Source of the DNA: Bacteroidota bacterium
Lineage (GTDB): Bacteria; Bacteroidota; Bacteroidia; Sphingobacteriales; Sphingobacteriaceae
Length of the DNA stretch: 64,000 bases
Assembly: GCA_018266915.1 (NCBI GenBank)
Contig: JAFDZM010000069.1
Location: 1 to 64,000, forward strand
Direction: 5' to 3'
Numbering within the stretch: the stretch's first letter is position 1; each line of letters starts with the position of its first letter. Below, piece by piece: positions 25,325 through 33,894 of the stretch. The position numbers and the translations under genes are program-made. The notes under the pieces are model-generated. The model worked only from the letters and a program-made list of their open reading frames with translations, was not told where the DNA came from and ran no database searches.

Positions 25325-25651
25325 ATGAAAACAGACTTAGCTCAATTGCAGGACATATTTATAAAGATGGTCGAAGACGGATTCGATGTCGACTCAAAAT
25401 TAAAATGGGGGTTTTACTTTTTTGATGATGACCGTGACATGCTTCTTGATGTCTATGAAGAATTAAAAGACCATGATTATGTTTTGGAAGAAATCGAAGA
25501 GTTCGAAGAAAATGAATGGAGGTTGTACGTTTCGAAAATAGATATATTGACTCCCGAAAAGTTACATAGAAGGAATATCGCGTTTAATGAATTAGCGGCT
25601 GGCTGTGGCGTTGAACTTTACGATGGTTGGGATGTTGAAAAGCTCAATTGA
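25325..25651 (+). CDS. RraB-like (ribonuclease E inhibitor B fold) protein
   Basis: A 108-residue strongly acidic protein. Residues 9-35 and the end VELYDGWDVE resemble the E. coli RNase E inhibitor RraB (which ends VEYDGWGTY). The ATG at 25325 is preferred over a TTG six bases earlier. It would be cytoplasmic and could bind RNase E/G-type nucleases or other partners, but in Bacteroidota the family is uncharacterised. It follows the TPR gene closely and precedes twin hairpins at 25657-25732. Confidence 0.72.
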   Translation: MKTDLAQLQDIFIKMVEDGFDVDSKLKWGFYFFDDDRDMLLDVYEELKDHDYVLEEIEEFEENEWRLYVSKIDILTPEKLHRRNIAFNELAAGCGVELYDGWDVEKLN

Positions 25652-25656
25652 TGTCT

Positions 25657-25732
25657 TACCCCGTTGGCTGTGTCCCCACAGCCAACTATTATCAACCAAC
25701 GAATGTCTGTGAGGACACAGACATTGGGGGGC
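25657..25732. repeat. Twin perfect hairpins, CTGTG...CACAG family
   Basis: Two consecutive perfect 10-bp hairpins: GTTGGCTGTG/CACAGCCAAC with TCCC loop (25663-25686) and AATGTCTGTG/CACAGACATT with AGGA loop (25702-25725). The second resembles the reverse complement of the first, and CCCC/GGGG flank the pair, so the whole unit is a palindrome of palindromes. It probably ends the preceding transcript. Confidence 0.88.
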
Positions 25733-25793
25733 AGAAAACGCAAATCCCTACAATAATATTACCGTTTCCGTTCCCGCACTTCACATAAAACCC

Positions 25794-25801
25794 TAACTTT
25801 G
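25794..25801 (+). promoter_or_regulatory. Bacteroidota -7 element before fumC
   Basis: TAACTTTG matches TAnnTTTG exactly, 28 bases before the fumC ATG. The -33 region reads GTTTCCG, a weak match. Confidence 0.5.
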
Positions 25802-25828
25802 CCCCGCAAATAATTTATTACAAATACC

Positions 25829-27226
25829 ATGAGTTTCAGAACAGAACACGATACCATGGGCGAGGTACAGGTACCTGCCGATAAATACTGGGGAGCACAA
25901 ACCGAACGTTCACGAAATAATTTTAAAATTGGTCCGGAAGCATCTATGCCGAAGGAGATCATAGCTGCTTTTGCCTACCTGAAAAAGGCTGCAGCCTATA
26001 CCAATACCGACCTGGGCGTATTGCCTGCCGAAAAGCGTGACCTGATAGCACAGGTTTGCGACGAAATATTAGCCGGTAAGCTGGCTGGTGAATTTCCGTT
26101 AGTGATCTGGCAAACCGGTTCAGGTACGCAATCAAACATGAATGTGAACGAGGTAGTGGCTAACCGTTCGCACGTATTACAAGGCAATAAACTTGGCGAA
26201 GGTAAAACATTCATCCATCCGAATGATGACGTGAACAAATCACAGTCCTCAAACGATACTTATCCTACCGCTATGCACATCGCGGCTTACAAAATGCTGA
26301 TTGATGTTACCATACCCGGCGTTGAGAAACTGCGTGATACTTTGAAAGCTAAATCAGAAGCTTTTAAAAGTGTGGTAAAGATCGGCCGTACCCACCTGAT
26401 GGACGCTACTCCGCTTACCTTGGGTCAGGAGTTTTCGGGTTACGTATCTCAATTGGATCACGGTTTGAAAGCTTTGAGAAACACACTTGACCATTTATCT
26501 GAATTAGCATTAGGCGGTACCGCTGTTGGCACTGGTATCAACACACCAAAAGGTTATGATGTGAAAGTTGCCGAATACATTGCAAAATTCACTAACCTGC
26601 CATTCCGCACGGCTGAAAATAAATTTGAAGCGTTAGCTGCTCACGATGCTATTGTAGAAAGCCATGGCGCATTGAAACAGATTGCGGTATCTTTAATGAA
26701 AATAGCTAACGATATCCGCTTGCTGGCATCGGGGCCACGTTCAGGTATTGGCGAGATCCATATTCCGGATAATGAACCGGGATCATCTATCATGCCGGGT
26801 AAAGTTAACCCTACCCAAAACGAGGCGGTTACCATGGTGGCTGCACAGGTAATGGGGAACGATGTAGCGATTTCAATCGGCGGCGCAAACGGCCATTATG
26901 AGCTGAACGTATTCAAACCGGTAATGGCAGCTAACTTCCTGCAATCAGCACGTTTAATTGGTGATGCCTGCGTATCGTTCAATGATCATTGCGCAAAAGG
27001 CATCGAACCGAACTATGACGGTATCAAAAAGCATTTGGAGAATTCACTGATGCTGGTTACCGCATTGAACCCGCATATCGGTTATGAGAATGCAGCAAAA
27101 ATTGCCAAAACCGCATTAAAACAAAATACATCGCTTCGCGAAGCGGCCATCGGCTTAGGCTTACTCACCAACGAGCAATTCGACCAGTGGGTACGTCCGG
27201 AAGATATGATCGGGAGTTTGAAGTAA
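25829..27226 (+). CDS. fumC: Fumarate hydratase, class II
   Basis: Iron-independent fumarase of the TCA cycle that interconverts fumarate and L-malate. The 465-residue protein has the superfamily signature [15 protein letters not shown] (about residues 318-332), the [13 protein letters not shown] (SGTQ) substrate loop near 98-110 and the catalytic His in [13 protein letters not shown] near 184-196. It has its own promoter-like element at 25794, and a REP-like hairpin followed by a T-run at 27255-27339 probably terminates it. Confidence 0.97.
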   Translation: MSFRTEHDTMGEVQVPADKYWGAQTERSRNNFKIGPEASMPKEIIAAFAYLKKAAAYTNTDLGVLPAEKRDLIAQVCDEILAGKLAGEFPLVIWQTGSGTQSNMNVNEVVANRSHVLQGNKLGEGKTFIHPNDDVNKSQSSNDTYPTAMHIAAYKMLIDVTIPGVEKLRDTLKAKSEAFKSVVKIGRTHLMDATPLTLGQEFSGYVSQLDHGLKALRNTLDHLSELALGGTAVGTGINTPKGYDVKVAEYIAKFTNLPFRTAENKFEALAAHDAIVESHGALKQIAVSLMKIANDIRLLASGPRSGIGEIHIPDNEPGSSIMPGKVNPTQNEAVTMVAAQVMGNDVAISIGGANGHYELNVFKPVMAANFLQSARLIGDACVSFNDHCAKGIEPNYDGIKKHLENSLMLVTALNPHIGYENAAKIAKTALKQNTSLREAAIGLGLLTNEQFDQWVRPEDMIGSLK

Positions 27227-27254
27227 GAAGCCTTAAGTACAATAACATACAAAG

Positions 27255-27339
27255 GGGTGTCACACTGAACTCCGTCGAAGTGCGGCGCGTAAAGGCCTGC
27301 CCATCATGCTTCGAGTGCCTCAGCATGACACCCTTTTTT
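27255..27339. repeat. REP-like palindrome, TGTCA...CTTCGA family (copy 2), with T-run
   Basis: GGGTGTCACACTGAACTCCG at the left and CTTCGAGTGCCTCAGCATGA plus CACCC at the right, followed by six T residues. It may serve as the fumC terminator. Confidence 0.87.
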
Positions 27340-27350
27340 AAAACATAATA

Positions 27351-27881
27351 ATGCAAAAACCCTTCCGCTTTCGCCTTTTACCTTTTACCTTAAAAATGGC
27401 TTTTTGCTTTCTGCTTTTAGCTTTAAGCTTTGGTTGTTGGTTCAACCCAAACGTACAGGGTAAAGGCCAGGTTTATCTGCAGGGCGAATGGCGGCAGGAT
27501 TCTGTCCCAAATCAAAAGCGCTTGCTGGAATATTCCTTGCATCATTTGAGGTTTAGTTGCGATTCTTTTTTTATCCAGGTTAATGAATTCAGCAAAGTAA
27601 ATAACAGTGCGGATACCTGTTTGCATTCTGATCATTGGTCGGAATATATTAAGGGAACTTACCAGCAGCGAAATGATACTTTGTTCCTGAAAGGTCAATT
27701 CTGCAACCCTGATTACTCGTTGAAGGAAGATGCTGGATGCCTTCGCATCGGCATGTATGAAGAAGCATTCAAGGTGAAAAAACAAACAGATTCAGTTATC
27801 CAGTTTGCCAGCACATCCAACATCATACCTATCAACGCACATTTAATAAAACATACTACCTGTAATCCAAAACCATTGTAA
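27351..27881 (+). CDS. Small lipoprotein, unknown function
   Basis: A 176-residue predicted lipoprotein with lipobox SFGC (Cys29). The mature part is beta-rich with four cysteines that may form disulfides (SADTCLHSD, KGQFCNPDY, EDAGCLRIG) and resembles lipocalin-like lipoproteins in layout. I do not recognise a named family. Notably, the codons for the signal peptide are iterated CCTTTTACCTTTTACC and GCTTTNTGCTTT words that resemble an intergenic repeat at 3270-3300 on the other strand. The stop codon is 1 nt before the S1/P1 nuclease start, so the two genes are coupled. Confidence 0.72.
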   Translation: MQKPFRFRLLPFTLKMAFCFLLLALSFGCWFNPNVQGKGQVYLQGEWRQDSVPNQKRLLEYSLHHLRFSCDSFFIQVNEFSKVNNSADTCLHSDHWSEYIKGTYQQRNDTLFLKGQFCNPDYSLKEDAGCLRIGMYEEAFKVKKQTDSVIQFASTSNIIPINAHLIKHTTCNPKPL

Positions 27882-27882
27882 A

Positions 27883-28680
27883 ATGAAACTGGACTTCCTA
27901 AAAAAACTGATCATCGGCGCTGCTATCATCTACGCACCTCTGCAGTCTATGGCATGGGGAACCGAAGGCCACCGTGTAGCCGGACAAATTGCCGACAGCT
28001 ATTTAACCGCCAAAGCCCGCGCTGCTATAAAAGCCATCCTTGGCAATGAAAGCATTGCCATCTCCAGCAACTGGGCGGATTTTATTAAATCTGATCCCAA
28101 CTATAATTATTTATCTGCCTGGCATTATGTTGATCTTGACAAGGAATACACGCTGCCTGAGCTACAGGATTTTCTAAACCAGGACACCAAAGCTGATGCC
28201 TACACTAAGTTGAATTTCCTGATCGCTGAGTTAAAAAAGAAATATCTAAGCAAGGAAAACAAATTACTGTATCTGCGTATGCTGATCCATATTGTGGAGG
28301 ATGTACACCAGCCTTTGCATGTGGGCCATACCGAAGATAAAGGTGGCAACGACATCAAAGTAACCTGGTTCAATAACCCAACCAATTTGCACTCGGTTTG
28401 GGATTCACAATTGATCGAGTTTCAGCAATTAAGCTATACCGAATACACTGCAATGATCAACCATACCACAGCTGAACAGCGTGTCGGATGGCAAAAAGCC
28501 CCTATCAGCCAGTGGATCTTTGAATCGAGCCAGATCGCCAATAAATTATACAGCGAAACCAAAAATGGTGATGCACTTAATGGCTACAAATATAATTTTG
28601 AACACATTGCCACCGTTAATGAGCAATTGCTGAAAGCAGGTGTTCGTTTAGCGGGGATATTAAACCAGATATTTGGGTAA
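27883..28680 (+). CDS. S1/P1 nuclease family protein
   Basis: A 265-residue exported zinc-dependent nuclease that should degrade single-stranded nucleic acids or remove 3' phosphates outside the cytoplasm. The signal peptide ends at MA and the mature protein starts WGTEGHRVAG, with the N-terminal tryptophan serving as a metal ligand in this family. Other ligands are seen in HYVDLD, HIVEDVHQPLHVG and GGNDIKV with the later HSVWDS. It starts 1 nt after a small lipoprotein gene. Confidence 0.92.
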   Translation: MKLDFLKKLIIGAAIIYAPLQSMAWGTEGHRVAGQIADSYLTAKARAAIKAILGNESIAISSNWADFIKSDPNYNYLSAWHYVDLDKEYTLPELQDFLNQDTKADAYTKLNFLIAELKKKYLSKENKLLYLRMLIHIVEDVHQPLHVGHTEDKGGNDIKVTWFNNPTNLHSVWDSQLIEFQQLSYTEYTAMINHTTAEQRVGWQKAPISQWIFESSQIANKLYSETKNGDALNGYKYNFEHIATVNEQLLKAGVRLAGILNQIFG

Positions 28681-28683
28681 TTG

Positions 28684-28757
28684 ATGTGCAGATGCGAGGA
28701 TGTGCAGATGTGCGAATAATAGCATCTGCACATTTGCATATCTGCACATTCGCACAT
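28684..28757. repeat. Intergenic palindrome, TGTGCAGATG word family
   Basis: Left arm iterates ATGTGCAGATG, ATGCGAGG and GTGCAGATGTGCGAA; the right arm iterates CATCTGCACATTTGCATA and TGCACATTCGCACAT. It fills the S1/P1-phosphatase gap and ends 7 bases before the next start codon. Confidence 0.85.
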
Positions 28758-28764
28758 TTATAAC

Positions 28765-29211
28765 ATGAAAATACTAATGGTCTGCCTGGGTAATATTTGC
28801 CGCTCACCGCTGGCGGAGGGTGTTATGCAGCATCTTTCTGATGAGCAAAGCCTCGGCTGGCAGGTTGACTCTGCAGGTACTGGCGGCTGGCATGTGGGTG
28901 AAGGGCCTGATCGCAGGTCTGTTCGTACTGCGCGAAATCATGGTATCAATATCAGCAAGCAGGTTTGTCGCCAATTCAGAAGACGTGATTTTAGTGATTT
29001 CGACCATATCCTGGTAATGGATAAATACAACCTGTCGGATGTGCTGAACATGGCTCCTGATGAAGAATCAGCAGTAAAGGTGAAGTTGCTATTAGGCAAT
29101 AAAGAAGTACCCGACCCATATTACGACGATACCCAGTTTGAACCTGCATTTGAATTGATCGAATTGGGGTGTAAGGATTTTATTAAGGAAGTCTTGAGTC
29201 GAAAGTCTTAA
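28765..29211 (+). CDS. Low-molecular-weight protein-tyrosine phosphatase
   Basis: A 148-residue cytoplasmic phosphatase. The P-loop is VCLGNICRSPLAEG with nucleophile Cys7 and Arg13. The general-acid loop is DPYYDD (about residues 115-120). In bacteria such enzymes dephosphorylate tyrosine kinases of capsule export or arsenate-related substrates; no such genes are adjacent. The last eight codons (KEVLSRKS) run into AAGTCTTGAGTCGAAAG repeat words, so the natural C-terminus appears to have been captured by the repeat. Confidence 0.92.
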   Translation: MKILMVCLGNICRSPLAEGVMQHLSDEQSLGWQVDSAGTGGWHVGEGPDRRSVRTARNHGINISKQVCRQFRRRDFSDFDHILVMDKYNLSDVLNMAPDEESAVKVKLLLGNKEVPDPYYDDTQFEPAFELIELGCKDFIKEVLSRKS

Positions 29212-29278
29212 GTCCAGAGTCGGGGTAATTGGTGACTTTCGACTTGAGACTTGGTACTTACGACTACTGACTTTCCAC
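29190..29278. repeat. Intergenic palindrome, AAGTCTTGAGTC word family
   Basis: Left side GTCTTGAGTCGAAAGTC and TTAAGTCCAGAGTC; right side GACTTTCGACTTGAGAC, TACTTACGACTAC and TGACTTTCC. It overlaps the 3' ends of two convergent genes (phosphatase and modC), and both take their last codons from it. Confidence 0.82.
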
Positions 29279-29887
29279 ATACATCTCCCGCGCCGTTAAC
29301 CCTTCCAACTCCTGAGGATTATGGCTCACGATAAGCACCGTTGTTCCCAACTCATACCATATTGATTTCAACCCGGGTATCAATTCCGATTTCATTTTAG
29401 GGTCAAGCGCCGAAAACGGCTCATCCATAAGCATCAGCTTTGGCCGGATTGCCATCGCCCTTAAAATAGCCAGGCGTTGCTGTTGCCCGCCCGAAAGATA
29501 TTCGGGTTTATGAGAAGTAAATGTTTCAAGTTTGCCGATAGTAAGCAGGCGATTGATCCATTGCGCATCGTCTGATACATATTCCAGGTGTTGCTGCACG
29601 GTCATGTTAGGGAACAGTGCATAGTTCTGGAACACAAAACCTACTTTCCTTTTTTGGGGTGAGAGACAAGTTTTTAATGCGGTATCCAACCAAACCCCAT
29701 CATCAACAGATATTTTACCACGTTCAGGTTCAACCAATCCGGCAATGATCTTTAAAAGAGTAGACTTGCCCGCACCTGACGGACCGTATATTTTGGTGAT
29801 ACTGCCCTTATCAAACTGCGCTGCAATTTTCAGCACTTGTTCTCCTTTATAGGCCTTTAGCTTTTTCTCTATATCGATGCTGATCAT
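29264..29887 (-). CDS. modC: Molybdate ABC transporter ATP-binding protein
   Basis: ATPase subunit of the molybdate importer. The Walker A motif is GPSGAGKSTLL (about 34-44), the ABC signature LSGGQQQRLAI (about 124-134) and Walker B KLMLMDEPFSALD (about 145-157), with switch His in IVSHN. At 207 residues it ends after the nucleotide-binding domain and lacks the C-terminal TOBE/MOP molybdate-binding domain of the ~350-residue proteobacterial ModC, so feedback by cytoplasmic molybdate is not expected. The start overlaps the modB stop by four bases (ATGA). The C-terminal residues come from a palindromic repeat. Confidence 0.9.
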   Translation of the reverse strand: MISIDIEKKLKAYKGEQVLKIAAQFDKGSITKIYGPSGAGKSTLLKIIAGLVEPERGKISVDDGVWLDTALKTCLSPQKRKVGFVFQNYALFPNMTVQQHLEYVSDDAQWINRLLTIGKLETFTSHKPEYLSGGQQQRLAILRAMAIRPKLMLMDEPFSALDPKMKSELIPGLKSIWYELGTTVLIVSHNPQELEGLTAREMYVESQ

Positions 29888-30555
29888 TCTAAAGGACTTT
29901 TGGCTTTATATTTATTGAACACGAACACCGATATCACCATGATAAAAGTGATGCAAAACAGGATGAGTGAATAGGCATTTGCAGATGAGTAATCCATATT
30001 CTCTACTGAATCATACACAGCAATAGAAGCAACCCGTGTTACTCCGGGAATATTTCCACCGATCATTAGTACTACTCCAAACTCACCCAGCGTATGGGCA
30101 AAAGTGAGTATGGCAGCTGTTAATACCGAGGCCCGGATATTAGGCAATAATACTTTAATAAAAGTTTCCTTTTCAGATTTACCCAGTGTGTAAGAAGCTT
30201 GTGAGAGCGACATCGGCAGTTGCTGCAAAGCCGACTTTAAAGGCCCGATCATAAAAGGCATACTGTAAATTATTGAAGCCAATACCAATCCCTTAAAAGA
30301 AAAAACCAACTGGATATCGAATGTATTATGTAGCCATTCGCCGATGCCATGTTTGGGGCTGAACGCCATCAGCAAGTAAAACCCCAGCACCGATGGCGGC
30401 AATACCAGCGGCATGGTGATGATAGCCTCCAGTATGATCTTAGCTATCGATCTGCCTTTTGACAACCAATAAGCCAATGGCAAACCGATGATCAGCAATA
30501 TCACCGTGGTGATAGCTGCCAGTTTTAGAGTGAGCCATATCGGGGTTAAGTCCAT
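29884..30555 (-). CDS. modB: Molybdate ABC transporter permease
   Basis: A 223-residue inner-membrane permease with about five to six transmembrane helices. The EAA-type loop that docks onto the ATPase reads QASYTLGKSEKETFIKVLLP (about 139-158), followed by FAHTLGEFGVVLMIGGNIPG, a strong ModB/CysT family hallmark. It lies between modA (64 nt upstream) and modC (4-nt overlap downstream), forming the operon modABC. Confidence 0.93.
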   Translation of the reverse strand: MDLTPIWLTLKLAAITTVILLIIGLPLAYWLSKGRSIAKIILEAIITMPLVLPPSVLGFYLLMAFSPKHGIGEWLHNTFDIQLVFSFKGLVLASIIYSMPFMIGPLKSALQQLPMSLSQASYTLGKSEKETFIKVLLPNIRASVLTAAILTFAHTLGEFGVVLMIGGNIPGVTRVASIAVYDSVENMDYSSANAYSLILFCITFIMVISVFVFNKYKAKSPLE

Positions 30556-30619
30556 TTATTAAAAATAATAGCGATGACTATAAAACCATCGCTATCCGTA
30601 AATATTTTCTTATTACTAA

Positions 30620-31369
30620 TTATACACCGTACCCATATTCTTTCAATATCTTTTTCGCAGCCGGGCTAAGCATGTAATTATAAAATTTTTGCGCGTTAGC
30701 TGTTTCCTTGCTTTGCTTCAGGATAATCATGCCCTGTTTTATTGGTGTATAACTTTTAGGGTCTATCTCTTTCCAGTAAATGGTAGTTTTTCCTTCCACA
30801 TCCTTTACAAACGCACGGGTTGTAAAACCGACATCTACCGTACCGGTGGTAATGTAAGTGTTCACCTGCGATATGTTTTCGCCGGTCACCAGTTTTGATT
30901 TTATATCATCCAGCACACCCTTTAATTTAAGTGACTCTTCTGCCGCTTTACCATATGGAGCGATGGCAGGGTTTGCAATAGCAATTTTCTTAATTCGGCC
31001 ACTTAATAACAGCCGCTCCCAATTCTCAAAGCCAATATTCTGTGAGCTGCAAATAATCAGGCTTCCATAGGCATAAACCGCAGGCTCTTTTGTGCTGAAT
31101 CCATCTTTAGCTAAACTTTCCGGAAACCCCATATCTGCCGAAAGAAACAGGTCGAACGGCGCTCCGTTTTTTATCTGGGTTGATAAATTGCCCGATGAGC
31201 CGACAATAGGTTGAATCTCAATGCCTGTTTTCTCCTTAAAGTCTTTGCCCAATACTTTGATTACACCCTGCAAATTAGCAGCAACAGCAACTTTTAGCTC
31301 CTGCGCAAAGGATGTTATTGAGGTAAAAAGAAAAAATACGACTATAACAAAGGCAGGTTTTATTTTCAT
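30620..31369 (-). CDS. modA: Molybdate-binding periplasmic protein
   Basis: Substrate-binding protein of the molybdate importer, 249 residues, with signal peptide ending near SFAQ (residue 22). The ligand pocket motifs are visible: VAVAANLQGVIK (residues 27-38), VGSSGNLSTQIKNGAPFDLF and the C-terminal GFTTRAFV and KIAIANPAIAPYGKAA. In ModA proteins, serines and backbone amides in these loops coordinate the oxyanion. It is the first gene of modABC. The 190-base upstream gap has TATTTTTA as a possible -7 element; I see no molybdenum-cofactor riboswitch. Confidence 0.92.
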   Translation of the reverse strand: MKIKPAFVIVVFFLFTSITSFAQELKVAVAANLQGVIKVLGKDFKEKTGIEIQPIVGSSGNLSTQIKNGAPFDLFLSADMGFPESLAKDGFSTKEPAVYAYGSLIICSSQNIGFENWERLLLSGRIKKIAIANPAIAPYGKAAEESLKLKGVLDDIKSKLVTGENISQVNTYITTGTVDVGFTTRAFVKDVEGKTTIYWKEIDPKSYTPIKQGMIILKQSKETANAQKFYNYMLSPAAKKILKEYGYGV

Positions 31370-31579
31370 AGGAACTTATTAGATGGTATTATTTTTTCAT
31401 TTCTTGTTAAAAATACGAGCCTGTATTAACATTTCGGCAAAAAAGAAATATTTTTTACTATGTATTTTGTACACTAAGTAAAATTAATACTATATTGCAT
31501 CTGCAAACAACTAATCAACCAATTGCAAACCTGAAGATATGCCTGCGTAAAAACAGGCATATTGATTTTAAAAACAATC

Positions 31580-32812
31580 ATGAAAAAACATATCGTACGC
31601 CTTACCCTATTGGCGATGTTTTGTTTTCCGCTCTTTTCGCACGCCCAGACCAATGGATTTATAGGTGTAAAAGGTAAAGATATCATCACTCCTGATGGTA
31701 AAAATTTTCTGATGAGGGGTACCAACCTAGGCAACTGGCTTATCCCCGAAGGGTATATGTTCAAATTCAAAAATGTCAATTCACCACGATTGATCAACGA
31801 AGCCATAACCGAGTTGATCGGTCCTGACGAAGCCAAAGCTTTCTGGGAAAAATACCTGCATACTTATATTGAAGAGGGCGATATTCACTACCTCAAAACA
31901 TTAGGCGTTAACTCTATTCGTATACCATTCAGCTATAGATTATTTACGAAAGAGGATTATCTGGGAGAAAATAATCCCAATAGGGGATTTGAGTTACTTG
32001 ACAGAGTAATCGGCTGGTGCAAACACGAAGGCATCTATGTAATACTGGATATGCACAGTGCACCGGGTGGTCAAACCGGTGATAACATTGATGATGGCTA
32101 TGGTTATCCCTTTCTGTTTAAAAGTGAAGCAAGTCAGCAATTGGTAGCTGATATCTGGAAGCGAATTGCAGATCATTATAAGAATGAAACTATCGTAATG
32201 GGCTACGATCTACTCAATGAACCTATTGCTACTTACTTTAACGCTACTGAGCTGAACCCGTACCTGGAGCCCGTTTATAAAAAGATCACTGCTGCTATCC
32301 GGACAGTCGACCAAAACCACCTGGTGATATTAGGTGGTGCACAATGGGACAGTAATTTTAAAGCTTTCGGCACGCCATTCGATTCAAAAGCGATATATAC
32401 CTTCCATAAATACTGGACCGACCCAACTAAACAGGTGATACAGGATTATATGGATTTCCGCGACAAATACAATGTGCCGATCTATTGCGGCGAAACCGGT
32501 GAGAACAAGGATGCCTGGGTAGGCACTTTCAAAAATGTACTGGAAGAAAACAACATTGGCTGGCATTACTGGCCTTATAAGAAGATGGACAATGCAGCGG
32601 GCTTTGTAACTTTTGATGTCCCTAACGGATATGATAAGATCATCGAGTACACTGAAAAACCACGCTCAAGTTTTGAGGAGATCAGGAAAGCCACACCTGC
32701 TGATCGTGAGCTGATCAAAAAGGCATTGTATGATTTTATCAATAACAGCCGCTTCGAAAATTGCAGGCCAAATAAGGGTTATATCGAGGCTTTGGGCTTA
32801 GGTAAAAAATAA
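31580..32812 (+). CDS. Glycoside hydrolase family 5 (endo-glucanase-like)
   Basis: A secreted 410-residue TIM-barrel glycosidase. The ATG at 31580 opens a signal peptide (MKKHIVRLTLLAMFCFPLFS, cleavage near HAQ). GH5 landmarks include RGTNLGNWL (about 41-49), the acid/base glutamate in DLLNEPIAT (about 213-221) and the nucleophile glutamate in YCGETGEN (about 302-309). Substrate is probably a beta-1,4- or beta-1,3-glucan or mannan. It is followed by GH16 and GH97 genes, making a small polysaccharide-degrading cluster without SusC/SusD genes. Confidence 0.9.
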   Translation: MKKHIVRLTLLAMFCFPLFSHAQTNGFIGVKGKDIITPDGKNFLMRGTNLGNWLIPEGYMFKFKNVNSPRLINEAITELIGPDEAKAFWEKYLHTYIEEGDIHYLKTLGVNSIRIPFSYRLFTKEDYLGENNPNRGFELLDRVIGWCKHEGIYVILDMHSAPGGQTGDNIDDGYGYPFLFKSEASQQLVADIWKRIADHYKNETIVMGYDLLNEPIATYFNATELNPYLEPVYKKITAAIRTVDQNHLVILGGAQWDSNFKAFGTPFDSKAIYTFHKYWTDPTKQVIQDYMDFRDKYNVPIYCGETGENKDAWVGTFKNVLEENNIGWHYWPYKKMDNAAGFVTFDVPNGYDKIIEYTEKPRSSFEEIRKATPADRELIKKALYDFINNSRFENCRPNKGYIEALGLGKK

Positions 32813-32861
32813 AATAACAACCCGGTTTATTTAAAAATCGTATATTAATTATTTGAACCAT

Positions 32862-33719
32862 ATGTTATTACCTCGCAAACAGAAATTCAGGACGATCGCA
32901 TTGGCAGCTATTATATTGCCTTTTACACTGGTATCCTGCAGCAAAAAAGATAACGCAACGCCAACTAACACCACTACTACCAAACCGGTGGATACGACGA
33001 AAACCACCACCACAAAGCCGACTTATTCATTGGTGTGGTCGGATGAGTTTGATGGCACTACTGTTGACACCACCAAATGGAATTTTGAAACAGGTGGAGG
33101 CGGATGGGGTAATAACGAGTTGGAATATTACCAGGCAGCCAATGCCACTGTTGGTAACGGCAACCTGATGATAACAGCCAAACAGGAAAGCGTAGGCGGC
33201 GAAGCGTACACTTCTGCACGAATGACCACTCAGGGTAAAGAAGCCCCTACCTACGGCCGTATCGAGGCCCGTATTAAAGTTCCGATGGGCGCAGGATTCT
33301 GGCCCGCATTCTGGATGCTGGGATCCAATATACAAACCAATCCATGGCCAGCTTGCGGCGAAATGGATATTATGGAGCACATCAATGATACCGGTACCAT
33401 TTACGGTACTATGCATTGGGCTGTAAACGGTCAGCATTCGCAATATGGCAGTACCCTTAATGTTCCTACCGTAGCCGATTACCATTTGTATGCGATAGAG
33501 TGGGACCAAAACGAGATCAGGTGGTATGTGGATAGCACGCTATATCAAACCGGTAATATCCAGAATAACATTAATAGCACGGGCGCTTTCCACCTGCCTT
33601 TCTTCATCATTCTAAATTTTGCAATGGGCGGAAATTTTCCAAATACTCCCGTTAATCAAAGCTTGCTGCCTGCAACCATGTATGTGGATTACGTGAGGGT
33701 TTATAAGCAGACGAATTAA
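32862..33719 (+). CDS. Glycoside hydrolase family 16 lipoprotein (laminarinase/lichenase-like)
   Basis: A 285-residue surface lipoprotein. The ATG at 32862 starts a signal ending LVSCSKKD (lipobox Cys28), followed by a Thr/Lys-rich linker to about residue 55. The jelly-roll catalytic domain contains the ExDxxE motif GEMDIMEHI (about 168-176), the two catalytic glutamates of GH16, and SLVWSDEFDG at its start. The sequence WPACGEMDIMEH is typical of beta-1,3-glucanases. It follows GH5 by 49 nt and ends at an AAGTCCG palindrome. Confidence 0.92.
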   Translation: MLLPRKQKFRTIALAAIILPFTLVSCSKKDNATPTNTTTTKPVDTTKTTTTKPTYSLVWSDEFDGTTVDTTKWNFETGGGGWGNNELEYYQAANATVGNGNLMITAKQESVGGEAYTSARMTTQGKEAPTYGRIEARIKVPMGAGFWPAFWMLGSNIQTNPWPACGEMDIMEHINDTGTIYGTMHWAVNGQHSQYGSTLNVPTVADYHLYAIEWDQNEIRWYVDSTLYQTGNIQNNINSTGAFHLPFFIILNFAMGGNFPNTPVNQSLLPATMYVDYVRVYKQTN

Positions 33720-33813
33720 GTCCGAAAGTCCGCATAAGTCGGGAAGTCCGGAAGTAAGGAACTATCTGCTTTTTAGTCTTTCGGACTTATGCGGACTTCC
33801 CGACTTGCGGACT
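33720..33813. repeat. Intergenic palindrome, AAGTCCG/GGACTT word family
   Basis: Left arm GTCCGAAAGTCCGCATAAGT and CGGGAAGTCCGGAAGTAAG; right arm CTTTCGGACTTATGCGGACT, TCCCGACTTGCGGACT. The gap between GH16 and GH97 is largely this element. Confidence 0.9.
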
Positions 33814-33894
33814 ATCAAAAACAAAATTGTCATTTATACGGTTTTTATTTAGCTTAGGCTAAGTTTAAACCGTTTCCTTTTTAACCGCATACCG

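Noticed and set aside
31474..31836. 120-codon minus-strand frame at the GH5 start
   Set aside because: Overlaps the GH5 signal peptide and catalytic domain on the other strand and has no family features.
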